Assembly: GCA_021229015.1 (NCBI GenBank) | Contig: CM037783.1 | Span: 9,061,324 to 9,125,323, forward strand | Source: Solen grandis | Lineage: Eukaryota; Mollusca; Bivalvia; Adapedonta; Solenidae | Length of the DNA stretch: 64,000 nt | Direction: 5' to 3' | Shown here: positions 22,192 to 32,949 of the stretch, piece by piece | Numbering within the stretch: position 1 is the stretch's first letter | Layout of the letters: every line of letters starts with the position of its first letter | Notes under the pieces: model-generated | Databases searched by the model: none | What the model was told of the DNA's origin: nothing | The model's input: only the letters and a program-made list of their open reading frames with translations | Translations under genes and position numbers: made by a program

Positions 22192-23710
22192 CTATTATAA
22201 TAGAAAACAAAATATATCTTAATTGATGTGAAGTAGATATTGACTAAATGAGGATAGAGGAGACCAAGTGATTCGCTCCGTAACCGTGAGGTCATGGGCT
22301 CGATTCAATTCCGTAACATACCAAATTCTTATGTTTCTCGATTATATGGCACTAGGCATGTAATGATCGGGATTGGTCGACCCTGTGTCAGTTTGGTGCT
22401 TTATCCTGCCACGTTCCTCCTACGTGATTTATAACACAGTTAATCAGAAATGTTTCTGACTCATGCAGACAAATATTTGAAATACTGCGGGCGGATTGTT
22501 AAACCCAGTCTAACAAGCAGGAAGGTTTTTCAGCCCTTTCATCAAAACGGTATAATTTGTTTACATATCATTGAGCCAATGCTGTGTATATGTTGTATCC
22601 ACTCTATTTAGTGATAACTAAGGTCTGATATGCGACACTATGGGATAAAAAAATAAAACCCATCAACCTTTTCATAGTACACAATACTATTTACTGGATC
22701 ATCAGGGTTCGATAAAGTCAAAGTGAGCAGCTGGATAGTAGTTTCTTATGAATTTATATATGGTTAATAACTAGAAAGCTCAATTACGTAATGTTCGTCA
22801 TGATAAAGATGTTGCAATGGATGGAAAGACTGTAGAAAAAAGAGCGAGTAGATAAATGGGATTGTTTGGGGAGAATTTGTGGAGAAAAAAAGAGATATTG
22901 TTTGGAAAGGGCATTGAAGAAATGATGGTTGCAACGGAGGGACAGACAATTGAAAATAGCGAGTGAATAAAGAAAAATTGAAAGGGAGGAAGAGGGAGGA
23001 GAAGGTTTTCTAGGCAGGTTTTTGGATAAATTTTAGATTGATAGATTCTGAATCATTCTGAGCATACGACAAAATCATTTAAACAAAAAATAGTTCGATT
23101 CGCAGGAAGAAGGCTAAGCATGACAGCCCACGACAAAGACCATGTTTTGAGACAAGGGTCGCATGTGTTCATAACTGAGAATTAATAATATCTGCGGGTA
23201 CACATCTACCTTTTGTGTATGGACAGGTAGACCTAAACTTTCTTACATTTAAATATATAGGGTTTGATCATAAATTCAACTGTAAACAAAAGGAACATTA
23301 TAATACGCAATATCACAGCGGGCTCATAACCAACGCCGACAAGTAAATATTTAGAGGGTAAATCGCGCATGTTTCTACTTTTTACTGTTACTGTTCCATG
23401 TTATATGAACAAATATATATATTTGTTGGACGAAAAACTGTCAAGTCGAATACAATATCTTAATCTGAATCTGATAAACATACACAATCGACTAAAACAT
23501 TTAATATGATTTCTCATATGCTTCATTTATATAATTATGTTAATTAGTCAAAGTACAATATTATGGCTTTTTTATTTTATTATGTTTCAAAACAATAATC
23601 TGGTATAGCAATAAAATCAAAACATTTAAAACATAAATTCTTCAACGTCATACTTCTTTTCTATTTCAAAAATTATAAATATCGATAATTAATATATAAC
23701 GATAATTAAC
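22192..23710. other. Intron 1 of the TNF-receptor-like gene
   Basis: Contains the SINE-like repeat at 22253 and a purine-rich stretch at 22811-22995, in which a unit starting GTTGCAATGGATGGAAAGAC recurs 118 bp later (GTTGCAACGGAGGGACAGAC). No exon recognised. Confidence 0.45.
22253..22510 (+). mobile_element. SINE-like repeat with tRNA-related head
   Basis: GGAGACCAAGTGATTCGCTC and GAGGTCATGGGCTCGATTC look like a decayed A and B box. The body contains TGTGTCAGTTTGGTGC and ends GAAATACTGCGGGCGGATTG, then TTAAACCCAGTCTAAC, like the tail of the copy at 25085-25331 (CTGTCGGTGGGACGTTAAAC). Old and diverged. Confidence 0.5.
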
Positions 23711-23770
23711 CTCAGTTACTGTAGGAATTATAACGACGGAAATGACGACAAGAATCGCCACCAATGCCAT
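23711..23770 (-). CDS. TNF-receptor-like gene, first coding exon: signal peptide
   Basis: From Met at 23770 the frame encodes MALVAILVVISVVIIPTVTE (20 codons) and stops exactly at a donor (GAG|GTTAAT, phase 0). The residues form a typical signal peptide, and the phase matches the acceptor of the cysteine-rich exon at 22191. An ATG with an immediate stop codon occurs just upstream, which is normal for a leader. A TATA-like TATTTAAA lies about 85 bp upstream on the minus strand. Confidence 0.6.
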
Positions 23771-24239
23771 TATCTCATAAAAAATTCAGGGTATTAACAC
23801 ACGCTAGGAAAAGTTCTGTCCTACTCAGATACCAATCTCAACCTCATTTAAATAATATTTTAATTTCCGCTCCTTTACTTTCCGCGACTAGGATCTGACA
23901 ACATCGCATTAGTGGTAATGTCAGATTGACCTTTTAAAAATTTATATGCATAAAAAAGTGCTCGATTTTAAACCAATCAAATAGCGCGTTTCAATCCTTT
24001 AATTTCAGTTATTCTCACCAGGGTATCTTAAAGACTATATACAGGAAACCTGTTCTCACTGAACTTGTTAACAAAATTTCCCGAAAAGAAAATCCACACG
24101 CAAAACATCTGTCACTCGAAGAATTTAACTCTCGCACGGTATTTCTAAAGATAACATGTTTTCGTTATTGTTTTGAATGGGCTGACATGTATTGAAATCA
24201 AAAACTTTGACTTAACTCCGTTTACTGTAGTGTAAATAT

Positions 24240-24320
24240 AAAAACCGATGTGGCGCAGTGGGATGACAGCCGTTTTATAATCGAAAAGTTCCAAGTTCGA
24301 GACCAGCATAGGAAACCCTG
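24240..24320 (+). mobile_element. tRNA-like SINE head
   Basis: GATGTGGCGCAGTGGGATGA (A box TGGCGCAGTGG) and TTCCAAGTTCGAGACC (B box) are spaced as in a tRNA. Acceptor-stem pairing is absent, and the following 250 bp look like a SINE body. Not a functional tRNA. Confidence 0.5.
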
Positions 24321-25084
24321 TTTTCCTCGTAAAAGTTGAGTTATGTGTTCAAATCATATACATGAGTATTCACTACAAAAACCGGGTTAAGTTTCGCATT
24401 GCGGGTTTCTTTGCTGAATACTTGAGTTCGCATGGGTAAAGCTGTGGTGATTTTGGTTGCATAAATGTATACGCTTGCTTCAAAGATACCTTCATAAATG
24501 GCTGAGCTATTGGCATTTTCCCGATGAAGGTATGGGTTTAGATCAATCGGGAGTAGTACCTTTGTATTATATATAGTGAGTTGATGCCCCCTCCCCTCCC
24601 TTTCTCGTGCCAAACCCCTTTAGTGAAAATTACCGAAAAGCAATTGACTGCTCTTTGATGTCTAATGAGTCGTTGTCGAATGATTTTATTTCTTTTATTT
24701 GAATTTATTGAGTAAGTATAGCATACGTTTTATTAGTGTTATCCTTTTTGATACATGTCTGTGAAGTAACGGGAATGTATATGGGTGGTATATTTTGAAG
24801 TTCAGATTTTTTTACATTTTGGACCAAAATTGAGATTAAACTGAGACTCAAATATGTTCAAATTAAAAGCGCAAGTTTAGACGTGTATAATAAATTCGTG
24901 ATGTGTTTGGTGGACGCTACGAACAATTGTATTCCCTAGATTAGATTATACAATTGTTATCAAACCGTTACATATCTAAACTTTGGTTTACTGTATATAC
25001 AGATAATCTACTGTGTGTCACATTGAACAACATTTGCCTTCCTCATGTGTGGTTTTATGTTAACATACATCTATCAAGATATTT
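24321..25084. other. SINE body and intergenic DNA
   Basis: The first part probably belongs to the SINE at 24240. A 90-codon minus-strand frame (24613-24341) overlaps it and is not supported. Nothing else recognised. Confidence 0.3.
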
Positions 25085-25331
25085 TCACGGCCGCGACATA
25101 CCAATGTCGTAAAAAATGGTACTGTTATAGCTCCCGTGCTTGTCGCTCAACATATAAGGGTAGTTGCAGGACTGGTTCGCCCGATGTCAGGATAATGTGA
25201 CTGGGTGTGGTATCATGGCACATGTCTACGGCGTGATCTGCAGTGTGGCAGTACTATATCTGTCTTAAGTACACATAGTCTCCAAATGACTGAAATACTG
25301 TCGGTGGGACGTTAAACCCAACAAACAAACA
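25085..25331 (+). mobile_element. SINE, 5'-truncated, CGTTAAACCC-tail family
   Basis: The body (GCGACATACCAATGTCGTAA, GGACTGGTTCGCCCGATGTC, GATAATGTGACTGGGTGTGG) ends in ACTGTCGGTGGGACGTTAAA and a CAAACAAACAAA tail, the hallmark of retroposed 3' ends. A related copy, with more of the head, lies at 58318-58505. Confidence 0.65.
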
Positions 25332-25739
25332 AAATATTTTATTGATAAAACACGACATAAAAAATAGTATCATAAAGTTAATATGTTAATATTTTCACTG
25401 TGTTCACAGTGTCTTGATATAACCGCCTGCTTTTCATTGTATATTCAAAAGAAGCGTGGTATAAGATATCTTTTCATTAATGACAAAAGCAAGACATGTT
25501 GCGAATGAGGTACTTTTCCTGCACTGCAACAGACAGTCTGTATTATGAATATATTAGTATTTCCATTTCCATTGGCATTATACGTGGCTAATGCTCTTGT
25601 AAAGGAAACGCTTCACATGAGTCGTGCAATTCATCTGGTTCAAAGAAAAAAACATTCAGTTGGTAAAGCTTATATCCTATATATGATTGACACAATTACA
25701 AATTTATGTTGCTAGTAATGTTTGCTTTTCACGTACTAG

Positions 25740-25778
<39 letters not shown>

Positions 25779-26112
25779 TTATAAAAAGTAGTTAGATGAT
25801 GGTTGCTGTAAATAATGAGGTTTTCAAACGATGTTTGGATTTTTACCATACATCTGCAGTCTTGTATAATCAGTTTGTTTCAAATCTGATTTGAGATTTG
25901 AGATAATATTTGGTTTCTTAAAACATTTTGTACATGGGCTTGTTTGGCTGATTTTCGAAAATCAGTTCTTAAATATGAAATATGTATATTTTAACATATT
26001 TTAATCGGATAAACATTGTATTGGGTAAATAGAATGAATATTAGAAAGATTAAAAGAGACAGTATATTTATTATCTCTTATATCTCTAATATATTTGTAA
26101 ATGATGTTATGT
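25332..26112. other. Intergenic with (TA)n(GA)n microsatellite
   Basis: A (TA)n tract at about 25739-25755 passes directly into (GA)n up to about 25779. No coding frame or other repeat is recognised. Confidence 0.5.
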
Positions 26113-26372
26113 AGACTTGACTAGACTATTTGAGTTTACCGTCGCTTCTACAGTATTTCAGTCATATAGCGACGTCCAGCTAATTACAGGTGGAGGAAGA
26201 CCCCAAATGTACGGAGGCATCCGGGTAGAACCACCGACCTACCGCAAGCCAGCTGGAAGGCTTCCTCACATGAAAATCCGAATGACCCTGCGGGGATTCG
26301 AACCCACGCGGTGAGGGGCTGAGTGGGTGTTAAAGTCAGCGACTTTACCCTCTCGGCCACGGAGGCCCCCTC
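26113..26372 (-). mobile_element. tRNA-derived SINE, V-SINE/RUDI-like, best-preserved copy
   Basis: The minus strand has a clean head, TCCGTGGCCGAGAGGGTAAA (A box) and GGGTTCGAATCCCC (B box), followed by a body running from GGAAGCCTTCCAGCTGGCTT and GCGGTAGGTCGGTGGTTC to the AGCGACGGTAAACTC end. Intact pol III promoter boxes suggest a younger insertion than the copy at 6557. Length about 260 bp. Confidence 0.85.
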
Positions 26373-26604
26373 TGTTACTTATGTAATATGTGTGATACTT
26401 GCACTTGTAATATGAAATTATAGTATCTTAAATATATTTCATATTTGAATGACAGGTTATCATATCATTGTGTGAAATGTACATGTATATATTGTTTGAT
26501 AATGATACCATGATGAGACTATGATAAAGATTCTGCTACTGTAAAGACCACTTGATCTGTCTTGATTTTCTATTTAAATAAATAGAGAATATTATGCTAG
26601 TGTG

Positions 26605-26705
26605 TTTTGATATAAAGTTTATCAGACGAGGTTGGAAGAATTGTAAATGACGAGGCTCTGTCGAGACATTTATATTTCTTCCGGCCGAGTCTGATAAACT
26701 ATTTA
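26605..26705. repeat. Palindromic foldback sequence
   Basis: AGTTTATCAGAC..GG..GGAAGAA (26616 on) recurs inverted as TTCTTCCGGCCGAGTCTGAT...AAACT near 26675-26700. A second inner inverted pair (AATGAC / GACATT) surrounds GAGGCTCTGTCGAG. Probably a small foldback MITE. Confidence 0.5.
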
Positions 26706-27596
26706 TCTTACATAAAATGAAATCACTGCCGAAAGTCATTCTATTTGTCTTACATAAGAAGAAAAAGCCAAAAATATGTGCATATTATGCAAATTACGTC
26801 ACCGTATGTATACAATAGTGGGCAGAACAAAAACCGGTGTTAACACAAAATAACTTTATTTCTCAATCGTGTACGATTACAATGTTTTTTATACCTTTTA
26901 CTAGAAGAATGACCTCATACAGTGAAATTAACATTCCATTTATACACTTAGTGAACTCTACACACTCTCTTTGTAGAGATAGAGACCCGTTGTTCTAAAA
27001 ATGATGACTGATAAAGGCAGTGCTATCAGTCTTTGTTGCAGTAGATGTAAGATAAAGCTTCACTATCCACCTCTTATCTGCAAGAGACTCTGAACTTGTA
27101 ATAGTTGATTTTCTTGGTAGCTTAAAAAAAACACAAACCATTTTAATGACTCATAAACGTCTTAAAAACGACATCGAGGAGATAAAAACATAAAAAACAT
27201 ACATGAATATCAAAAAAAAGTGGTTCATACAATTAAAATGTAGGAGTCGAATTCATTGCATTATCACGCTGCAGAAAAGTAACATGATAAGATGCACAAT
27301 CACATTATCATGACAATGGTCTAATAAATCATGAATTACTCTGATACACACGGGGGTTATAACAGTGGCTTTTTTATCTACTCCGATATGTCTTGGCGGG
27401 GATCAAAACCACAACTAAACGGCAATAAGATGTTTTACCGAGAAATGATTTAAGTACCGAAAATAGTAGCCGAGTGTTCGCCTTGCATATCTGGACATGC
27501 ATATATTTTATCGTGTTTCTTTTATGATTATGGAACTTTTCTTACTAACAAAGTCGAATGAATTATGCAACATATACTTATAGTAAGTCTATTACT
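26706..27596. other. Intergenic, nothing recognised
   Basis: AT-rich DNA up to the TTAA that borders the large Harbinger-like element. No gene, RNA or known repeat seen. Confidence 0.35.
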
Positions 27597-27959
27597 TTAA
27601 AGGCCGGTCAGACAGGAATTTACGGCTTAATCACGGCCAAAAAACGTCAAAAAGTGGTCTCCCGTGGTGCAGACGATGTTGTTCGCCTTGATGTCGAGAT
27701 TAAGACGAGCAAGAGTCGATTTATGGACGTGGCAGGACGTGGGGAGAATTCGAAACGGTGTCGGACGCGGAAAAAAGTTTTGAACTGCTCAAAATTTTAG
27801 CCCGCGGACAACCACGGGCGACACACAGGGTAAAGACGTGCAACACACGTTAAACACACGTTAAACACACGTGATAATCCGCATTCCGGCAGTGATTAAA
27901 ACTTGGGGAGACGCAATGAGACGCGAAAGTTTAGCGGCCTGTCACTGACAGAGCACGGT

Positions 27960-28590
27960 CATCGGACGGGTGTTACGCGTTGGTATTAGGGAAATAGCGT
28001 TTGTTTTGCGGCTCATCACTGACAAGTGAATTTTTCAGCGTACATAGTACTACCTAAGTAATAATCTGATATTCTGTAACATAGAAGAAAGCAACAAGGA
28101 AAAACCAGAAGATACAGAAACAAGAAAGTCAGTAGAACTGACAGATGCTCCCCGAAGAACATCAATGTTACAAATAAGGCCTTGGTCAATGGGTGGGAGA
28201 ATATGTTGAAATCCCCAATTCTAAATCATATCTATTCTCCTCATCAGATGAGATGTTTTACCAACTCTAATTTAGAGACTAAGTAACAGTTTACTATTTA
28301 ATATGATAATACGTGTTACTCATCAGATCTTTCATTGATTTTTTTAAAGTTTTTATACTACTAAAAATTAAGTCATACATTTCAATGTGTGCTCATATCA
28401 AGGAGGTTAACCAACACTCTTGACATATGACTGGATATTTGAAATAGTGTATAATGGCCTAAACAACAATTAGCTGACATGATTATGATTGACATTACTA
28501 GCATATTGAATTTTGTGGGGTTTTGTTTAAATGATATCTCCTGTTAAATAAGGCAAATGACATGAATATTAGTCAACAACATGGTAGTAG
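27960..28590. other. Left interior of the Harbinger-like element, no gene seen
   Basis: After the GC-rich subterminal part the sequence becomes AT-rich and has no recognisable coding frame. Part of it (about 28380-28590) may be the left end of the tandem-core element that follows. Confidence 0.35.
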
Positions 28591-29826
28591 GGGCCATAAC
28601 TCTCTTAAAAATTGAGGAGCCAGGTCACGTCGACGATATGTGTATCTACTCTTAGTAATAAAGCTTCCCATAAAGTTTCATTGAATTCAAGCCATTAGTT
28701 CCTGAGAAATAGCCCGGACAAGAATCATGCAACATTAACTATAGACCAAAAAGTCGAGGGGCCGTAACTCTTTGAAAAATTGAGGAACCAGGTCACGCCG
28801 ACGATATGCGTATCTACTCTTGGTGATAAAGCTTCCCATAAAGTTTCGTTGAATTCAAGCCATTAGTTCCTGGGAAATCGCCCGGACAAGAATCATGCAA
28901 TATGTACTATAGGCCAAAAAGTCAATGGGCCTTAACTCTTTGAAAAATTTAGGAATCGGGTCATGCTGACGATATGCGCATCTCCTCTTGGTAATAAAGC
29001 TTCCCATAAAGTTTCATTGAATTCAAGCCATTAGTTCCTGAGAAATAGCCTGGACAAGAATCATGCAATATGTACTATAGGCCAAAAAGTCAAGGGGCCA
29101 TAACTCTGTGAAAAATTGAGGAACCAGGTCACGCCGACGATATGCGTATCTACTCTTGGTGATAAAGCTTCCCATAAAGTTTCATTGAATTCAAGCCATT
29201 AGTTCCTGAGAAATAGCCCGGACAAGAATCATGCAACATGAACTATAGGCCAAAAAGTCGAGGGGCCGTAACTCTTTGAAAAATTGAGGAACCAGGTCAC
29301 GCCGACGATATGCGTATCTACTCTTGGTGATAAAGCTTCCCATAAAGTTTTGTTGAATTCAAGCCATTAGTTCCTGAGAAATAGCCCGGACAAGAATCAT
29401 GCAATATGAACTATAGGCCAAAAAAACAAGGGGCCTTAACTCTGTGAAAAATTTAGGAAACGGGTCATGCTGACGATATGCGCATCTCCTCTTGGTAATA
29501 AAGCTTCCCATAAAGTTTCGTTGAATTCAGGCCATTAGTTCCTGAGAAATAGCCCGGACAAGAATCATGCAAAATGTACTATAGGCCGAAAAGTCAATGG
29601 GCCATAACTCTGTGAAAAATTTAGGAATCGGGTCATGCTGACGATATGCGCATCTCCTCTTGGTAATAAAGCTTCCCATAAAGTTTCGTTGAATTCAGGC
29701 CGTTAGTTCCTGAGAAATAGTCCGGACAAGGAAAGTGTGACGGACGAACGGACGGACGGACGGACGGATGAACGGACGGACGGACGAAGCGGCGACTATA
29801 TGCGTCACCTTCGGTGAGCATAAAAA
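28591..29826 (+). mobile_element. Pearl-like tandem array: seven 168-bp units, ACGG microsatellite and hairpin end
   Basis: GGGGCC.TAACTCT.TGAAAAA begins units at about 28591, 28758, 28926, 29094, 29263, 29431 and 29599, a spacing of 167-169 bp. The units are more than 85 percent alike by eye (GATAAAGCTTCCCATAAAGT, AAGCCATTAGTTCCTGAGAA, CCCGGACAAGAATCATGCAA). A CGGACGGACGGACGG run (29737-29790) and a hairpin end TGCGTCACCTTCGGTGAGCA follow. This is the architecture of bivalve pearl/Helitron-associated elements. Open frames in it are by-products of repetition. Confidence 0.8.
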
Positions 29827-29841
29827 ATCATTCGTGATTTT

Positions 29842-30168
29842 ATGGTAAAAAAACTGAAAGTGGCTGAGGAGTGTGCAAGGTCTATTGGCATTGAACGCGC
29901 TCACCGTATGGGAGCTCGCACGGAAGGGTCAAACGGCACTCGAAAGATTGTAGTCAAGTTTACGTTGTACAAGGACCGCGAGGAAATCAGACGCAAACGC
30001 AAGGAGCTAGAAGGGTCGAGGTATTACATACACGAACAATTCCCTCCTGACGTTGTTGCCAAGAGGAGACGATTAGTGCCTAAAATGAAGCGGGCGAAAG
30101 AAAGCGGACGTCAAGCCTGGATCTCTTATGACACGCTTTTCATTGACGGAAAACCAGTAAAAGACTAG
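29842..30168 (+). CDS. LINE ORF1p, C-terminal part (L1-type RNA-binding protein)
   Basis: The frame is open from about 29829 and contains VAEECARSIGIERAHRMGA, RKIVVKFTLYKDREEI, YYIHEQFPPDVVAKRR and LVPKMKRAKESGRQAW, the RRM-end and C-terminal domain pattern of L1-like ORF1 proteins ('IERAHR.G', 'DFP..V...R..L.P...A+..G'). These proteins bind the LINE RNA and act as chaperones. The N-terminal coiled coil is missing because the element is 5'-truncated. It ends at TAG (30166-30168); the same reading frame continues straight into ORF2. Confidence 0.75.
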   Translation: MVKKLKVAEECARSIGIERAHRMGARTEGSNGTRKIVVKFTLYKDREEIRRKRKELEGSRYYIHEQFPPDVVAKRRRLVPKMKRAKESGRQAWISYDTLFIDGKPVKD

Positions 30169-32949
30169 GACGGGCAGGAGAATGGCCCTCGTGTAGCTGT
30201 GTGGAACTGTAATGGTCTTTCTGAATCTAAATTGTATGATAATGAGTTTATTAACTTGCTTTCTGAAAATGATATTATTATGCTTACTGAATCATGGACT
30301 GACAAACACTTTAAAAATTGTATATGTGATTTTACTGCATTCAATTTTTATCGTAAATATCGACATAGGCGCGCCAAACGCAATAGCGGTGGTATTGTTA
30401 TTTTTATTAGAAATAGTATCCTACCTGGAATATCTATAGTAAGAAATCATCACGACACAATTATATGGCTTAAGCTAGATAAAATATTTTTTACTTTCAA
30501 GACAGATGTATATCTTTGTTGTTTGTATCTTTGGCCTGATGCGTCACCAGTTTCTAGGATTATCGATGCTGATCTATTCGATATACTCTCTGAGGATATT
30601 ACTTATTTTGAGCAATGTGGTTCAGTTTTATTGGCAGGTGATTGGAATGCACGTGTTGGAAATAAGCTTGATTTCATTACGTGTGATACTATGGTAAATA
30701 GCCTAGATAGTTATGAATATAGACCAGATACCCCCCTAAGTCGGGCCTCTAAAGATGTTGTTTGTAATGCACGGGGGCTGAGGTTACTTGACATGTGTAA
30801 AGCATTGTCGCTTAGAATTGCCAACGGCAGGCTAGGGTCAGATTTTAACGAGGGTGAATATACATATTACAATAGGCAATCACAAAGCATTATCGACTAC
30901 CTTATACTGAAAGAATCCGAGTTTTCTCTGGTTCATGATTTTCGTGTCGGGAGTTTTACTCAATACAGTGATCATGCGCCACTTTACTTCATAATAGGTA
31001 GTCGGAATGTAGATCGTGCATCCAATAGATATGCTGATAATACGGGTAGCAGTACATTTCTCAGGTGGGATAACGAAAAACTTGGTATATTTCGCAGACA
31101 ACTTATCGCGAGATTGACAGATTTTAACACATTAGTCGATAATTGTCATCGAAGTGACAACAATTCGATTGATAATATGGTAGACAGTTTTGCAGATATT
31201 ATTTGTTCGGTATCTGATCCTCTGTTTAAACGTTCAGTCAAAACTCGTTCAAACACTTGTAGGACAAACAAAGAGTGGTTTGATGCTGAGTGTATACATG
31301 CACAACGATTATATAAGCAAGGATTAATGAAATACAACCGAGACAAATCTTACGAAAATCGTCAAGAACTGTGTAATTTAAAGAAGTGGTACAAACGCTT
31401 AATAAATAAGAAAATAGGAAGTTTTATCATAAAACAGTCTAGAAATCTTGAAACATTAAAAAAACGTCAGCCTAAGGATTTTTGGAATTTTTTTAAAAAT
31501 CGAAAGCAAAATGAAGAAACTTGTATACCAATTAAAAATTTTCAAAACTATTTTGAAAGCGTGTTTAATGATATAAAAATAAATATAAATGAGGAAGCTG
31601 AAAACTTCAACGAACAGAGCGACTTTAATATAAATAGCCCAAGTTTCGTAGAACTTAATACGGCAATAACATTGGAAGAAGTTAAATCAGCCATTTCTCG
31701 ATTAAAGAAGAATAAAGCAGCGTGTCCGAGTGACAATCTATTGAATGAATATTTCATTCACTCTTTTGATTTACTAGGTAGTCATATTACTGACATGTTC
31801 AATTTAGTTTTTAACGCGGGTTACTTTCCACAGTCATGGTCAGTAGGTTACATTGTTCCCATTCATAAAAAGGGAGACAAGAAAGTACCGAATAACTATC
31901 GGGGGGTAACTCTGCTAAGTAACTTTGGTAAACTTTTCACTAGTGTTTTAACAAATAGAGTAGAAAACTGGTTCGAAGAAAACAATATGTTGTCAGACGT
32001 GCAATTCGGTTTTAGAAAAGGTAGCAGTACAGTAGATGCTATATTCGTTTTAAACAACCTCATTCAACATTACATCAATACTATATCCAGATTACCTTGC
32101 GCGTTTATTGACCTAAAAAAGGCGTTCGACTCAGTTGATAGGAACGCATTATGGTTAAAATTGTTTAATATGGGACTGGACGGAAAAATTCTGGTAATGT
32201 TTAAATCAATGTACGCAGTGGTTAAATCATGCGTCAAACACTGTAATAATTTTTCGGATTTCTTTAATATCTCTGTCGGTTTACGACAAGGACAAAACAA
32301 TTCGCCAGCATTTTTCGCTCTTTTTATTGATGATTTAGAACATTATTTACAAAACAGTGCTGACAGTGGGGTAGAAATATTTGATTTGTGTCTTATAATT
32401 CTCTTGTTTGCTGACGACATGGTGATAATTGGTAAATCTACCCAAGATCTGCAACATAATTTAAATAAATTATACGTATACTGCAACTTGTGGGGATTAG
32501 AAGTAAACACATCCAAAACTAAAGTTGTTGTGTTTCGTAAACGTGGCCCAGTCAGACTAAATGAATGTTGGTATTATAATAATGAAGAGCTAGAGGTGGT
32601 CGACAATTTCAATTATCTTGGTGTTGTCTTTAATTACACGGGTACATTTGTTTTAAATAATCAGTTTTTAATAGGCAAAGCACTGAAAGCGATGAACGTT
32701 TTATTTCAGAATGTAAAAAAATTACAGGTCAATCCAAAATTATCTGTACAATTATTGGACACATTTGTTGGTTCAACTTTAAATTATGCATCTCCTGTGT
32801 GGGGTTTTTCAAAATCCAAAGACATTGAACGAGTGCATTTAAAATACTGTAAAATGATACTTGGTGTGAGTCAAAAAGCATGCAATGCTGCTGTGTACGG
32901 AGAATTGGGAAGAGTGCCTTTTATATCAATAGATATGTACAAAAAATAA
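30169..32949 (+). CDS. LINE ORF2p: AP endonuclease and reverse transcriptase
   Basis: The frame directly follows the ORF1 TAG with no intervening ATG: DGQENGPRVAVWNCNGL... . The endonuclease shows WNCNGL, IIMLTESW, LLAGDWNARVG, SIIDYLIL and YSDHAPL, i.e. the N, E, D-x-N and SDH residues of the AP-type fold. RT motifs follow: VPIHKKGDKKVPNNYRGVTL, FGFRKGSSTVDAI, AFIDLKKAFDSVD (motif A), GLRQGQNNSPAFFALF (B), LLFADDMVIIG (C, catalytic FADD), VNTSKTKVVVF (D) and FNYLGVVF (E). All catalytic residues are present. The frame stops at TAA 32947-32949 after a run of six A; the C-terminal domain continues in another frame. A start at the GTG at 30199 is possible but unproven. Confidence 0.88.
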   Translation, partial: DGQENGPRVAVWNCNGLSESKLYDNEFINLLSENDIIMLTESWTDKHFKNCICDFTAFNFYRKYRHRRAKRNSGGIVIFIRNSILPGISIVRNHHDTIIWLKLDKIFFTFKTDVYLCCLYLWPDASPVSRIIDADLFDILSEDITYFEQCGSVLLAGDWNARVGNKLDFITCDTMVNSLDSYEYRPDTPLSRASKDVVCNARGLRLLDMCKALSLRIANGRLGSDFNEGEYTYYNRQSQSIIDYLILKESEFSLVHDFRVGSFTQYSDHAPLYFIIGSRNVDRASNRYADNTGSSTFLRWDNEKLGIFRRQLIARLTDFNTLVDNCHRSDNNSIDNMVDSFADIICSVSDPLFKRSVKTRSNTCRTNKEWFDAECIHAQRLYKQGLMKYNRDKSYENRQELCNLKKWYKRLINKKIGSFIIKQSRNLETLKKRQPKDFWNFFKNRKQNEETCIPIKNFQNYFESVFNDIKININEEAENFNEQSDFNINSPSFVELNTAITLEEVKSAISRLKKNKAACPSDNLLNEYFIHSFDLLGSHITDMFNLVFNAGYFPQSWSVGYIVPIHKKGDKKVPNNYRGVTLLSNFGKLFTSVLTNRVENWFEENNMLSDVQFGFRKGSSTVDAIFVLNNLIQHYINTISRLPCAFIDLKKAFDSVDRNALWLKLFNMGLDGKILVMFKSMYAVVKSCVKHCNNFSDFFNISVGLRQGQNNSPAFFALFIDDLEHYLQNSADSGVEIFDLCLIILLFADDMVIIGKSTQDLQHNLNKLYVYCNLWGLEVNTSKTKVVVFRKRGPVRLNECWYYNNEELEVVDNFNYLGVVFNYTGTFVLNNQFLIGKALKAMNVLFQNVKKLQVNPKLSVQLLDTFVGSTLNYASPVWGFSKSKDIERVHLKYCKMILGVSQKACNAAVYGELGRVPFISIDMYKK

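Noticed and set aside
27558..27800. 80-codon plus-strand open frame with basic residues
   Set aside because: Lies inside the GC-rich subterminal DNA of the Harbinger-like element; no family resemblance.
28591..29826. Tandem array considered as satellite DNA or CRISPR-like repeat
   Set aside because: Units are contiguous without spacers and end in a transposon-type microsatellite and hairpin; this is a eukaryotic tandem-core element.
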